The notes under the pieces: generated by a model
Database searches by the model: none
Told to the model about the DNA's origin: nothing
The model's input: the letters and a program-made list of their open reading frames with translations, nothing else
Made by a program: the position numbers and the translations under genes
Shown here: piece after piece, positions 8,703-17,397 of the stretch
Position numbering within the stretch: the first letter of the stretch is position 1
Layout of the letters: the number at the start of each line of letters is the position of its first letter
Assembly: GCA_021773815.1 (NCBI GenBank)
Contig: JAJFJS010000029.1
Location: 1-64,000 of the forward strand
Source of the DNA: Gammaproteobacteria bacterium
GTDB lineage: Bacteria > Pseudomonadota > Gammaproteobacteria > Steroidobacterales > GCA-2729495
Reading direction: 5' to 3'
DNA length: 64,000 nt

Positions 8703-10375
8703 GCGACCTGCCTGGTAGTGCCTTGCGGCTCATAGACAACGGCGCGGAACGGTTCGATGCCGACGCGCCGGTAGGTTTGCAGGAAGGTCTCGTCGTCCCC
8801 GCGCAGCGCGAGGTAGGCATCGACAATCCGCTCGATCGCCGCCGGCACGTCGGCCTGCGGCAATCCGCGGCCCAGCCGGTCGCCGAGTGACGGGTTTTCG
8901 TCCGCAGACCCGCCGAGCGTTAGCTGGAAGAACTCCGCGCCACGCTTGTCGACGCCGAGGATGCCGATGTTGCCGACATGATGGTGACCGCAGGCATTCA
9001 TGCAGCCTGAGATATTGATCGTCAGGCTGCCGACCTGCTGCAGCTTGTCCGTGTCGGCAAAATGGCGGCTGAGGTCCTGCGCAATCGGTATCGAGCGGGC
9101 ATTGGCCAGCGAGCAATAATCGAGCCCGGGGCAGGCAATGATGTCAGACGCAAGGCCGATGTTCGGCGTGGCCAGCTCCAGCGTCGATAAGGCCCGCCAC
9201 AGCACGGGCAGGTCGCGCCGACGGACGTCGACGAACGACAGGTTCTGGCGATGATTGATGCGCAATTCCCCGCAGCTGAATCGGTCGGCGAGGTCGGCGA
9301 CGCGCTCCATCTTGTCGGCGGCAAGATCGCCGGGCACGCGGCCGGGCGCCTTCAGTGACAGGTTGACGATCGCGTAGCCGGCGACCTTATGGGCAACCAC
9401 GTTGCTGCGCAGCCACGCGTCGTAAGCGGGGTCGGAAATGCCTGCTGCGGGCGACGGATCATCGCCGGCTGCCGCCCGATCGTAATCGGGCGGTGCGAAA
9501 CAGGCCTGGATCCGCGCGCGTTCCGCATCGTCTATCACCGGGCCGGTGGCGCGGATCTGTTCCCACTCGGCGTCGACCAGTTCGCGGAATCTGTCGATAC
9601 CCAGCGCCGTGACAAGGATCTTGATCCGCGCCTTGTAGATGTTGTCACGGCGTCCGTACAGGTTGTAGACGCGCAGGATCGCCTCGACATACAAGATGAT
9701 GTGTCGCGGCTCGATCCATTGGCGAATCGTCTTGCCGATCGCCGGCGTGCGCCCCTGTCCGCCGCCGACGATGACCTCGAACCCCGGCCGACCCTGTTCG
9801 TCGCGGTACATGCGCAGGCCGATGTCGTGCACGGCGACCGCGGCGCGATCGTGCGGCGAGCCGGTCAGCGCCAGCTTGAACTTGCGCGGCAGGTAGGAGA
9901 ACTCGGGGTTCAGGATCGAATACTGTCGCAGCAGTTCGCACCAGACGCGCGGATCCTCGATCTCATCGGCGGCGCGGCCGGCATAGTGGTCGGCCGTGAC
10001 ATTGCGCACGCAGTTACCGGAGGATTGCATCGTGTTCATTTCGACCGCGGCCAGGTCGGCCATGATATCGGGGGCATCGGCGAGTGCGATCCAGTTGAAC
10101 TGGATGTTCTGGCGGGTCGTGAAGTGACCGTAGCCCCGGTCATAGCGGCGGGCAATCCGCGCCAGTGCGCGCAACTGCGCCGATGACAGGCAGCCGTACG
10201 GGACGTTGATGCGCAGCATGTAGGCGTGCAACTGCAGGTACAGACCATTCATCAGCCGCAGCGGCTTGAACTGGTCCTCGCTGAGTTCGCCGGTCAGGCG
10301 CCGGGCAACCTGACGGCGGAATTGCGCGACGCGCTCGCTGACGAGCGTCCGGTCGAATTCGTCGTAGCGGTACAT
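8699..10375 (-). CDS. cysI: Sulfite/nitrite reductase hemoprotein (CysI-like)
   Basis: A 558-residue siroheme/[4Fe-4S] reductase, probably reducing sulfite to sulfide with six electrons for cysteine synthesis in the cytoplasm. It has the two-fold repeated ferredoxin-like plus siroheme-binding architecture. Cluster and siroheme ligands are visible as CPGLDYC (Cys415, Cys421) and CMNAC (Cys458, Cys462) within NISGCMNACGHHHVGNIG. Basic active-site residues occur around FTTRQNIQF (about 85-93). DUF2849 precedes and DUF934 follows, the common 'cysI-type' assimilatory arrangement, which argues for sulfite rather than nitrite as substrate. Confidence 0.88.
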   Translation of the reverse strand: MYRYDEFDRTLVSERVAQFRRQVARRLTGELSEDQFKPLRLMNGLYLQLHAYMLRINVPYGCLSSAQLRALARIARRYDRGYGHFTTRQNIQFNWIALADAPDIMADLAAVEMNTMQSSGNCVRNVTADHYAGRAADEIEDPRVWCELLRQYSILNPEFSYLPRKFKLALTGSPHDRAAVAVHDIGLRMYRDEQGRPGFEVIVGGGQGRTPAIGKTIRQWIEPRHIILYVEAILRVYNLYGRRDNIYKARIKILVTALGIDRFRELVDAEWEQIRATGPVIDDAERARIQACFAPPDYDRAAAGDDPSPAAGISDPAYDAWLRSNVVAHKVAGYAIVNLSLKAPGRVPGDLAADKMERVADLADRFSCGELRINHRQNLSFVDVRRRDLPVLWRALSTLELATPNIGLASDIIACPGLDYCSLANARSIPIAQDLSRHFADTDKLQQVGSLTINISGCMNACGHHHVGNIGILGVDKRGAEFFQLTLGGSADENPSLGDRLGRGLPQADVPAAIERIVDAYLALRGDDETFLQTYRRVGIEPFRAVVYEPQGTTRQVA

Positions 10376-10381
10376 GCCGGT

Positions 10382-10657
10382 CTACCGTTCGACCGCGATC
10401 GTCGGTCCGTGCGCGCGAATCGACTCGCGCAGCACCGCCGGTTCGTGTGCCGCGCCGAGCGCCGCGACGTCGATCAGGCAGGGGTCGATGATCAGGTTGT
10501 CGCTCTCGTCCGTGCGGGCGTCCGCGAGCCGGCTGTCGGCCACAGCGTTGTCGTCAATCAGTTGCCCCGCGTCGATGTCTGTGACCCAGTTGCCGTCGGC
10601 GGCGCGGAATACGACGCGCCCGTCGATCAGACGATTAGCAATGAGCATCTGTGCCAT
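10382..10657 (-). CDS. DUF2849 protein, first gene of the cysI operon
   Basis: A 91-residue protein. The opening ANRLIDGRVVFRAADGNWV and the acidic VxDP segment match DUF2849, a small family almost always found immediately upstream of cysI-like genes; its role is unproven. Six nt separate its stop from the cysI start. It is therefore the leader gene of a three-gene operon with the promoter in 10658-10927. Confidence 0.85.
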   Translation of the reverse strand: MAQMLIANRLIDGRVVFRAADGNWVTDIDAGQLIDDNAVADSRLADARTDESDNLIIDPCLIDVAALGAAHEPAVLRESIRAHGPTIAVER

Positions 10658-10927
10658 GCGATTTGAGCGCCCGTGGATTGCATCGACGTTGCCGGGAATG
10701 GAGGTCTGCGCCCCCGGTTGGAACGGCGATTTTACGCGGGCCGGAACCGGCCCCGGTAAACGGATTGCTTAGAACGAGATAAACATTGGTTATATGCGGG
10801 ACGCCGTCCGTGCCGGCCAATCATGGCAACGGCAGTCAGGAACGGCGCCCGAGTGCGCGTATCGGGCCGCAATGGGCCGGGTGTATTGTGGCGCGGCCGG
10901 CGTCGGTGCCGGCCGCGGCGGTCGCCG

Positions 10928-11452
10928 TCAGGTGACCGGGCGACGCTTCTTGCGCTTGCGCCCGATCATCTCCGGGGAGTTGACGTTGCAGAGTTTCATG
11001 CGTTCGAACTCGACATCCGCGTCGACCGGCTGCCGGTTTTGCTGGTGTTTGATGTCCCATTCCCGCGCGCTTTCCATGATCTTGCGCACGGCCTTGACCT
11101 GCCAGCGTCGCTCATCCTGTCCCTTTTCGGTCAGTACGAGCTTGCGCCGGCGGCGATCGTTGGGGTCGATGACCTCGGCGACCATGTTCGCCGCCATCTG
11201 CGCGGAGATGTAGCGGGAGATCGAGGATTTGGGCAGGCCGGTGGCCTCGCACAGGTCCGTGACCGTGGGCGGGCGACCCAGTTCATTGAGCACGACCGTC
11301 GTGAGTTCGACGAGCATCTGCCCGAGCGGGATGCTGCCGTAGCGTGACATATACAGGTGCATGATGCGCCAGAAGATGACCATCTGCGCCTCCGGGCTGG
11401 CTTTCCAGCCATCCAGGCGCGGCCCGAAATGATTTGATGACTTGATTGACAT
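10928..11452 (-). CDS. MarR-family winged-helix regulator
   Basis: About 174 residues. A central winged helix (PTVTDLCEATGLPKSSISRY as the helix-turn-helix, then a wing with IDPNDRRRRKLVLTEKG) is typical of MarR repressors. The tail ends in a basic RKRKKRR stretch. The ATG at 11452 begins just before the first helix; in-frame starts at 11527 and at a TTG (11614) would add 25-54 residues without clear homology, and no candidate has a strong ribosome site. It lies upstream of the cysI operon and divergent from an ABC exporter, both plausible targets. Ligand unknown. Confidence 0.8.
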   Translation of the reverse strand: MSIKSSNHFGPRLDGWKASPEAQMVIFWRIMHLYMSRYGSIPLGQMLVELTTVVLNELGRPPTVTDLCEATGLPKSSISRYISAQMAANMVAEVIDPNDRRRRKLVLTEKGQDERRWQVKAVRKIMESAREWDIKHQQNRQPVDADVEFERMKLCNVNSPEMIGRKRKKRRPVT

Positions 11453-11835
11453 GAGCGATTTGAAAACCTGTTGGTGGTTGGGCGGATACGTGAATATCAG
11501 AGATGGTCCAAACGAGAGTGCGAGCATAAATGAAACAATTCTGGTATCCAAGGGTCCGCCGAATAATTTGCTACCACGCAGCGGACAGTGACTCGTCAAG
11601 GCCAATAGTTCCAATGTTTACAGATGTTCGCGAGGTAGCCAGATTCAGATTCGCAGCAGGTGAAATAAGGTTCATTGGACCTATATATGGGAAAGACCGC
11701 AGGTCGCAGTAGTCGGCGTTCCGGCGTAATTGAGTTTTTGCGAATTTTCGGAAAACACGAAAGAAATCGAGCTGATACCTGCCGCCCGGCGGCTGACTGT
11801 GTATGGCGCGGCCGGATGTGTGATCATTACCCGTT
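11453..11835. other. 383-bp divergent intergenic region, relatively AT-rich
   Basis: It separates the leftward MarR gene from the rightward ABC exporter gene. It is more AT-rich than its surroundings, with A/T runs around 11510-11530 and 11735-11770, as expected for a shared control region. I see no long open frame with coding character. A MarR operator would be expected here, but no clean palindrome was identified. Confidence 0.5.
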
Positions 11836-13680
11836 ATGCCACCGAATTCACCAATCATTGATCGGCCCCGCAGCGCAACGCTGCGCCCGCTCCGGGCCCT
11901 GGTCCCGTTTATCCGACCCTATCTCGGCACGGTGCTCATCGCGCTGGCCGCGCTGCTGGTTTCGTCCGGCGCCGTGCTGCTCGTGCCGGTCGCCGTGCGC
12001 AACGTCATCGACCTCGGGTTTTCCAGCGCCGATGCCGAGATGGTCGACCAGTACTTCTGGTACCTGCTCGGTGCGGTCCTGCTGCTCGGCGTGTTTGGCG
12101 CCGCGCGCCAGTACTATGTGACGTGGCTGGGCGAGCGCGTCGTCGCGGACATCCGCGACGCCGTCTACCGGCATGTTATCCGCATGGACCCGGCGTTCTT
12201 CGAGACGACGAAGATCGGCGAGATCCTGTCGCGCCTGACCGCCGATACGACGCTGATTCAGTCGATCTCCGGCGTCGGTCTGTCGATTATTCTGCGCTCG
12301 TCGATCCAGTTCATCGGCGCGCTGTTCCTGCTCGGCCTGACGAATATCCGCCTGATGGGATACATCGTGGTCATGATCCCTGCGGTACTGGTGCCGATTA
12401 TGTTCGTCGGCCGCTGGGTGCGGCGTCTGTCGCGCGACTCGCAGGACCGTATCGCCGATGCCAGCGGGCTTGCCACCGAGACGCTGACGGCGGCGCAGAC
12501 GGTGCAGTCATTCACCGGCGAGGAGAACGAGAGCCGCCGGTTTACCGAGTCGATACGCCTCAGCTTCGAAACGGCGGTGCGCCGGGTCCGGGCGCGGGCC
12601 GCTTTCTCGATGGTGGCGATCACGGGTATGTTTACGATGCTCGTCATCGTGCTGTGGGTCGGTGCGCGGGCGGTGCTGGCCGGCGAGATGAGTGGCGGCG
12701 AACTCGGGCAGTTCGTGCTTTACGCGATGTTCGTCGCGATGTCAGCTGCCATGCTCAGCGATGTCTGGGGCGAGTTGCAGCGGGCCGCCGGTGCCATGGA
12801 GCGGCTCGCGGAACTGCTCGCAGCCGAACCGCAGATCCGCGCGCCGGAACACCCGGTCGCGTTTCCCGATACCCGGGACGGGCGAATTCGCTTTGACGAG
12901 GTGTCGTTCCACTATCCGTCGCGGCCGGACACACGCGCGCTCGATGGATTCTCGCTCGACATCGAGCCCGGAGAAAAAATTGCGTTTGTCGGGCCGTCGG
13001 GCGCCGGCAAGTCGACGACGTTCCAGTTGCTGTTGCGCTTTTTCGATCCACAGTCCGGGCGTATTCTCGTCGACGGTGTCGACATTACGGCGGCGCGTCC
13101 CGAAGATGTGCGCGCGCGGATCGGCATCGTGCCGCAGGAAACGGTGATCTTCGGCGCCAGCGCCCGCGACAACATCCGCTTCGGTCGTCCGTCGGCCACA
13201 GATGAAGAAGTCGAGGCCGCCGCACGGGCCGCGGCCGCTGATGTGTTTATCGCCGAACTGCCGGATGGTTATGACACCTACCTCGGTGAGCGCGGAACGC
13301 GTCTGTCCGGCGGGCAGCGCCAGCGTATCGCAATCGCGCGCGCGATTCTCAAGGACGCGCCCGTCCTGCTGCTCGACGAGGCCACCAGTTCGCTCGATGC
13401 CGAGAGCGAACGCCTCGTGCAGGAGGCGCTCGAATACCTGGAAAAGGACCGCACCACGATCGTGATCGCACATCGGTTGGCGACGGTACTGGAGGCCGAC
13501 CGGATCGTCGTCATGGATGCGGGGCGCATCGTTGATATCGGCACGCACGACGACCTGATTCGCCGCGATCCGCTCTACGCCCGGCTGGCCGAGCTGCAAT
13601 TCGGCGAGTCGTCGGAGTTCATGTCGCAGGACGAACCCGACGATCGTTCGGCGGCGCCGCTGGAGGCATCGGTTCGTTGA
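11836..13680 (+). CDS. Exporter-type ABC protein (MsbA/lipid-drug type)
   Basis: A 614-residue half-transporter: six TM helices (about 30-320) fused to an ATPase domain (about 350-590). Walker A is GPSGAGKST (386-394), the signature LSGGQ (490-494), Walker B VLLLDEAT (510-517) and the H-loop His is in IAHR. It would act as a homodimer in the inner membrane. Substrate cannot be told from sequence; relatives export lipids or drugs. A MarR regulator diverges from it. Its stop overlaps the TTG start of the cytochrome c gene (TTGA). Confidence 0.9.
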   Translation: MPPNSPIIDRPRSATLRPLRALVPFIRPYLGTVLIALAALLVSSGAVLLVPVAVRNVIDLGFSSADAEMVDQYFWYLLGAVLLLGVFGAARQYYVTWLGERVVADIRDAVYRHVIRMDPAFFETTKIGEILSRLTADTTLIQSISGVGLSIILRSSIQFIGALFLLGLTNIRLMGYIVVMIPAVLVPIMFVGRWVRRLSRDSQDRIADASGLATETLTAAQTVQSFTGEENESRRFTESIRLSFETAVRRVRARAAFSMVAITGMFTMLVIVLWVGARAVLAGEMSGGELGQFVLYAMFVAMSAAMLSDVWGELQRAAGAMERLAELLAAEPQIRAPEHPVAFPDTRDGRIRFDEVSFHYPSRPDTRALDGFSLDIEPGEKIAFVGPSGAGKSTTFQLLLRFFDPQSGRILVDGVDITAARPEDVRARIGIVPQETVIFGASARDNIRFGRPSATDEEVEAAARAAAADVFIAELPDGYDTYLGERGTRLSGGQRQRIAIARAILKDAPVLLLDEATSSLDAESERLVQEALEYLEKDRTTIVIAHRLATVLEADRIVVMDAGRIVDIGTHDDLIRRDPLYARLAELQFGESSEFMSQDEPDDRSAAPLEASVR

Positions 13681-14678
13681 TCAGGGTGCTGCGCTGGGTC
13701 ATTGCGCTGTGCGTCGTGCTGGCGCTCGGCGTGACCATCGTCATGAGCAGCCTCGTGCCGCGACAGCGCCCGCCGGCGGACCTTGAGGTGACGATCACAC
13801 CCGAACTGCTGGCGCGCGGCACGTACCTGGTCGACCACGTGCTGCTGTGTAACGACTGCCACTCGGAGCGCGACTGGACCCGCTACGGCGGGCCGCCGAT
13901 GCCGCCGCTCGGGGCGGGCCGCGAGTGCATGACCCGGCAAACCGCCACGATCGGCGTGCGCGTGTCCGAGGGCCAGAGCAACTTCCCGGGCGTGTTGTGC
14001 ATCCGCAATATCACGCCCGACCCGGGGTCGGGCATCGGCAACTGGACCGACGGTGAATTGAGCCGGGCGATTCGCGAGGGGGTCGATCGCGACGGCAACG
14101 GCCTGTTCCCGATCATGCCGTACTTCATCTATCGACATATCTCCGATACGGACATGCGAGCCGTCATCGCCTATATGCGCAGCCTGGCTCCGGTCGCCGC
14201 CGAGCGGCCGGAGCGTGATATCGATTTCCCGATGAGCCTGTTGATCCAGTGGTTTCCCGAGCCGCTCGAGGGACCGGTTGCACACCCGGATCCGGCCGAC
14301 AGCGTCGCGACCGGCCGGTATCTGGCGACCATCGCGCGCTGCGATTTCTGCCATACGCCGCGGCGGGGGCAAGGCAAGGAAGGTATTGCCGGCATGGCGT
14401 TCGCCGGCGGCGTGCCGTTCGTGCTCGGTGCCCGGGAGACGCCATCGCGGAACCTGACGCCCGACGCGACCGGGATTGGTCCGTGGACCCGCCAGGCGTT
14501 TATCGATCGCTTCCGTCTGTTCGGCGACCGGCATTCGGTCGCGACGCTCGAAGACAATACGCTGATGGACTGGTCGGCCTATGCCGGCATGACCGATGCG
14601 GACCTCGGCGCCATCTACGATTTCCTGCGTTCGTTGCCGCCCATTACATCAGCAGCGGCGCCTGATCCGGCGTCGTGA
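13677..14678 (+). CDS. Membrane-anchored diheme cytochrome c
   Basis: 333 residues. An N-terminal hydrophobic segment (7-26) anchors or exports the protein. Two CXXCH haem sites follow, CNDCH (58-62) and CDFCH (222-226), each followed by an RN(I/L)TPD..GIG.W block, giving two tandem cytochrome c domains. This is the arrangement of electron-acceptor cytochromes that partner periplasmic dehydrogenases, but no such dehydrogenase is adjacent. Start is TTG overlapping the ABC gene's stop; translational coupling is probable. Met residues after each haem could be axial ligands. Confidence 0.88.
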   Translation: MIRVLRWVIALCVVLALGVTIVMSSLVPRQRPPADLEVTITPELLARGTYLVDHVLLCNDCHSERDWTRYGGPPMPPLGAGRECMTRQTATIGVRVSEGQSNFPGVLCIRNITPDPGSGIGNWTDGELSRAIREGVDRDGNGLFPIMPYFIYRHISDTDMRAVIAYMRSLAPVAAERPERDIDFPMSLLIQWFPEPLEGPVAHPDPADSVATGRYLATIARCDFCHTPRRGQGKEGIAGMAFAGGVPFVLGARETPSRNLTPDATGIGPWTRQAFIDRFRLFGDRHSVATLEDNTLMDWSAYAGMTDADLGAIYDFLRSLPPITSAAAPDPAS

Positions 14679-14928
14679 CGCCCGCGTAGTGTGATTTCCG
14701 ACGGGGGCGCTCCGCCGCCGCATTCAGCGCCGCCTGCGCCCGCCCGATCTTTGCGACGGACCGCGCCAGAGTCGGTTCGATATCCCGGGCCTGCACGATC
14801 CCGCCGCCTGCGAGTCGGTCGCACAGGTCGCTGAGTTCGGCATGTATATCGTGCAGATCCTGCGCCAGTCGCTGCAGGTTGTCGGTATGGCTGCGGATGA
14901 CCGAGGCCGTGTTGTTGTTTTTCTTCAT
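14644..14928 (-). CDS. Small coiled-coil-like protein of unknown function
   Basis: 94 residues, no membrane segment. Heptad-like runs of Leu, Ala and Ile (about 20-70: NLQRLAQDLHDIHAELSDL and beyond) suggest a coiled coil. A good ribosome site (AAGGAA, 7 nt upstream) supports the ATG at 14928. It overlaps the convergent cytochrome c gene by 35 nt. I do not recognise the family. Confidence 0.55.
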   Translation of the reverse strand: MKKNNNTASVIRSHTDNLQRLAQDLHDIHAELSDLCDRLAGGGIVQARDIEPTLARSVAKIGRAQAALNAAAERPRRKSHYAGVTTPDQAPLLM

Positions 14929-15259
14929 ATCGGTTCCTTCGTGTATTGCGATAAACGATTCGCTTCATCGCAACCCAGCCAATGGAAGACCGCGCTTCCC
15001 GGCGCCGACCCGTTCCCCACCCCCTTAAGCATGTCTGGCGACGGCTGATAGCCGGATCCATCGAACCACACGCGCATTTCCGGGGGGGCGGCACCCGCTT
15101 GTCGAGCATACCGTCTCGTCCGGATGAAAATGCCCGAACCGGACATAACGGCAGACGGCCGGACGGCCACTGTGCGCGCCGCAGGTCTGTGCCTGGCGCG
15201 GGGTCGTGGCCCGAACTGCGTTACTATTGGGGCTGATTTCCGATTCGAGCAAACCGCCC
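14929..15259. other. 331-bp intergenic region
   Basis: It separates the leftward small coiled-coil gene from the rightward methyltransferase gene. A leftward frame (14925-15170) would overlap the small gene by ATGA, but its product looks like random high-GC translation and it has no ribosome site; I leave it uncalled. Promoters for both neighbours are expected here but were not resolved. Confidence 0.4.
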
Positions 15260-16132
15260 ATGAACAGCTGGTATCCGACTATTCGCGTAGCGCTCATCGC
15301 CGGTCTGTGCGTGGCGGCGACGGCCTGCATTCAACTCGATCCCGAGGCCTCCGAGCGGCTCGCCACCAGTGCATCGGGGTCGCCGACCGTTGCCGGTTCG
15401 GCCGTGCTCGAGCCGGGTTCGTCGTCGCCGATCCTGACGGCCGTTCGCGATCCGGCCCGACCGAAAACGGACCGCGAACAGGACGAGCGTCGGCGGGCTG
15501 CCGACGTACTGACCTTTTTCGGTATCGAGCCCGGCATGGTCGTGCTGGATCTGTTTTCGGGCGGTGGCTATTACGCCGAATTACTGTCGTATGCCGTCGG
15601 GCCCGCCGGTCGGGTCGTGGCACACAACAACACGCCGTACCTGTCGTTTGCGAAGGATGAGATCGCCGCCCGCTTCACGGCGGGACGATTGGCCAACGTC
15701 GAGCGCATCGTTGCCGACAACAACCGGCTCGAGCTGGCGCCGAATCGTTTCGACGCCGTTATCATGATCAAGGTGTATCACGACGTCTATTTCGTCAGCG
15801 ACGAAATGGGATGGGAACGGATTGACGGTCCGCGGCTGCTGGATGAGGTGTTCCGGGCGCTCAAACCCGGCGGCGTGCTCGGCATCGTCGATCATGCGGC
15901 TGCCCCGGGGTCGCCGCCGGAGACGGGCGGTACGCTGCACCGGATCGATCCGGCTGTGATACGGCGCGACATGGCGGCGGCCGGGTTCGTTTTCGATGGT
16001 CAGAGCGACGTGTTGCGCAACCCGACGGATGATTATTCGCAGTCGGTGTTCTCCCCGACGGTGCGCAACCGCACGGACCGGGTCATCATGCGATTTCGCA
16101 AGCCGTATCGGCAGCAGGAGGATAACCGTTGA
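15260..16132 (+). CDS. Class I methyltransferase with lipoprotein-like signal
   Basis: 290 residues. The N-terminus has a basic start, a hydrophobic stretch (VALIAGLCVAATAC) and a Cys at residue 23, like a lipoprotein or Sec signal. The mature part is a Rossmann methyltransferase: motif I VLDLFSGGGYY (about 94-104), a GRVVAHN acidic-loop region, and ALKPGGVLGIVDH before a final domain. This type is annotated as 'SAM-dependent methyltransferase' of unknown substrate. Having an export signal is odd because SAM is cytoplasmic. ATG 15260 is chosen because it starts the signal. It overlaps the GST start by 4 nt (TTGA). Confidence 0.75.
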   Translation: MNSWYPTIRVALIAGLCVAATACIQLDPEASERLATSASGSPTVAGSAVLEPGSSSPILTAVRDPARPKTDREQDERRRAADVLTFFGIEPGMVVLDLFSGGGYYAELLSYAVGPAGRVVAHNNTPYLSFAKDEIAARFTAGRLANVERIVADNNRLELAPNRFDAVIMIKVYHDVYFVSDEMGWERIDGPRLLDEVFRALKPGGVLGIVDHAAAPGSPPETGGTLHRIDPAVIRRDMAAAGFVFDGQSDVLRNPTDDYSQSVFSPTVRNRTDRVIMRFRKPYRQQEDNR

Positions 16133-16815
16133 AGCTCTACGGCTCGCTCGCGTCGCCCTATGTCGCCCGGGTGGCGATGTTCGCCGACCTCAAGGGCATC
16201 GACCTGCCGATGGAGGCCGCGCCCGGCGGGCTCGGCTCGGACGAGTTCCGGCGCATCAATCCGACCGGCAAGATTCCGTATCTCGTGCACGATGATGTTG
16301 GTATCGCCGAGTCCGAGGTTATCTGCGAATACCTGGAGCAGGTGTATCCCGACCCGCCGCTGCTGCCGTCCGACCCGCTGGGCCGGGCGCAGTCGCGCAT
16401 GGTCTCGCGGATGACGGACCTGTATGTGGCGCCGCACAACTCGCCGCTGATGGGGATGAAGAATCCGGCCCATCGCGATCAGGCCGTCGTCGACCGGCAG
16501 GCCGCGGCATTCGCCGCCGGGTTCTCGCATGTCGCGCATTTCATGGGTCCGGGCCCGCTGGCCGTCGGTGATCGTCCGACCCTGGGCGACTGCGCGCTGG
16601 CACCGTTTATCGGCATGCTCAAGCGCACGGTTTTCCCGCACTTTGCTGAGGTCGCCGATCCGACCGTCGGCGCAGGCCGGCTGGCGGAATGGTGGACCGC
16701 ATTGTGCGCGCACCCGCTCGCCGGCCCGTCGATCGAGACTTACGACGTGGCACTGGCGGAGTTTCTTATCTGGCTGCAGGAACGGCTGGCACAGCGAGGT
16801 CGCGGGGGTGGTTGA
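16129..16815 (+). CDS. Glutathione S-transferase family protein
   Basis: 228 residues. A thioredoxin-fold domain (1-78; LYGSLASPYVARV at the N-terminus, cis-Pro in TGKIPYLV, ESEVICEYLE as the glutathione gamma-glutamyl-binding ES motif) is followed by an all-helical domain (about 85-215). Ser or Tyr near residues 5-9 are candidate catalytic residues. Substrate unknown; conjugation or reduction of electrophiles in the cytoplasm is typical. TTG start overlapping the preceding stop; the downstream GNAT gene overlaps it by 8 nt, so the three genes form an operon. Confidence 0.85.
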   Translation: MKLYGSLASPYVARVAMFADLKGIDLPMEAAPGGLGSDEFRRINPTGKIPYLVHDDVGIAESEVICEYLEQVYPDPPLLPSDPLGRAQSRMVSRMTDLYVAPHNSPLMGMKNPAHRDQAVVDRQAAAFAAGFSHVAHFMGPGPLAVGDRPTLGDCALAPFIGMLKRTVFPHFAEVADPTVGAGRLAEWWTALCAHPLAGPSIETYDVALAEFLIWLQERLAQRGRGGG

Positions 16816-17269
16816 TGTGCGGGCCGCGCGCGAGGCGGACTGCGAGGCAATCTACCGGGTTCACGTGGCGGCGATACGCGCATTGCCCGGCGGTACACAG
16901 GGCAAGGCCGGAATCGAGAAGTGGCTGGCCGGCCGGCGGCCGTCCGGATACGCGCGCACGATGGATGATGAGTCATTCGTCGTCGCCGATGCCGGTGACG
17001 ACATCATCGGGTGGGGCGCGCTGAGCGTACCGAAGCAGGAGATCACCAACGTCTTTGTCGCCCCCGCGCATCATCGCCGGCGGGTCGGCACCGCGATCAT
17101 CGCGCGCCTCGAAAATCTGGCGCGTGCCGCGGGGATCGATGTCGTGCAGCTGCAGGCCACCGGCACCGCGATCGAATTCTATCTCGCCAACGGCTACCAG
17201 TCGGATCCGCCCGTCGGTCCCGGCGCCGAATGGGCATTGATGAAAAAACGCCTGGCACCGGCGGGCTGA
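16808..17269 (+). CDS. GNAT-family N-acetyltransferase
   Basis: About 153 residues starting at GTG 16808, within the 3' end of the GST gene. The opening VRAAREADCEAIYRVH is the GNAT alpha1 region; ITNVFVAPAHHRRRVGTAII contains the (Q/R)xxGxG/A-type acetyl-CoA pyrophosphate loop (RRRVGTA), and the ending AIEFYLANGYQ is the typical beta6-alpha4 segment. It would transfer acetyl from acetyl-CoA to an amine; the substrate is not predictable. The start is uncertain (GTG at 16808 or 16817) and has only a weak ribosome site, consistent with coupling. Confidence 0.8.
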   Translation: MVDVRAAREADCEAIYRVHVAAIRALPGGTQGKAGIEKWLAGRRPSGYARTMDDESFVVADAGDDIIGWGALSVPKQEITNVFVAPAHHRRRVGTAIIARLENLARAAGIDVVQLQATGTAIEFYLANGYQSDPPVGPGAEWALMKKRLAPAG

Positions 17270-17397
17270 TCGGCCCCCGGAGCGGCAATGTGGCCGCGGG
17301 AATGCTGCGACGGGCTAAACGTCGGCCGCGCCCTTCGCTACAATCGACAACCCGCCGCCGTCGGTGCGGCCCGCCATAACGATTCAACAGGTTCTGC

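Noticed and set aside
10658-10927. Promoter or CysB-type site upstream of the cysI operon
   Set aside because: An AT-rich stretch near 10760-10800 might be a promoter, but no motif could be matched with confidence.
14925-15170. 81-codon leftward frame overlapping the small coiled-coil gene by ATGA
   Set aside because: No ribosome site and no recognisable protein character; the overlap is probably chance.
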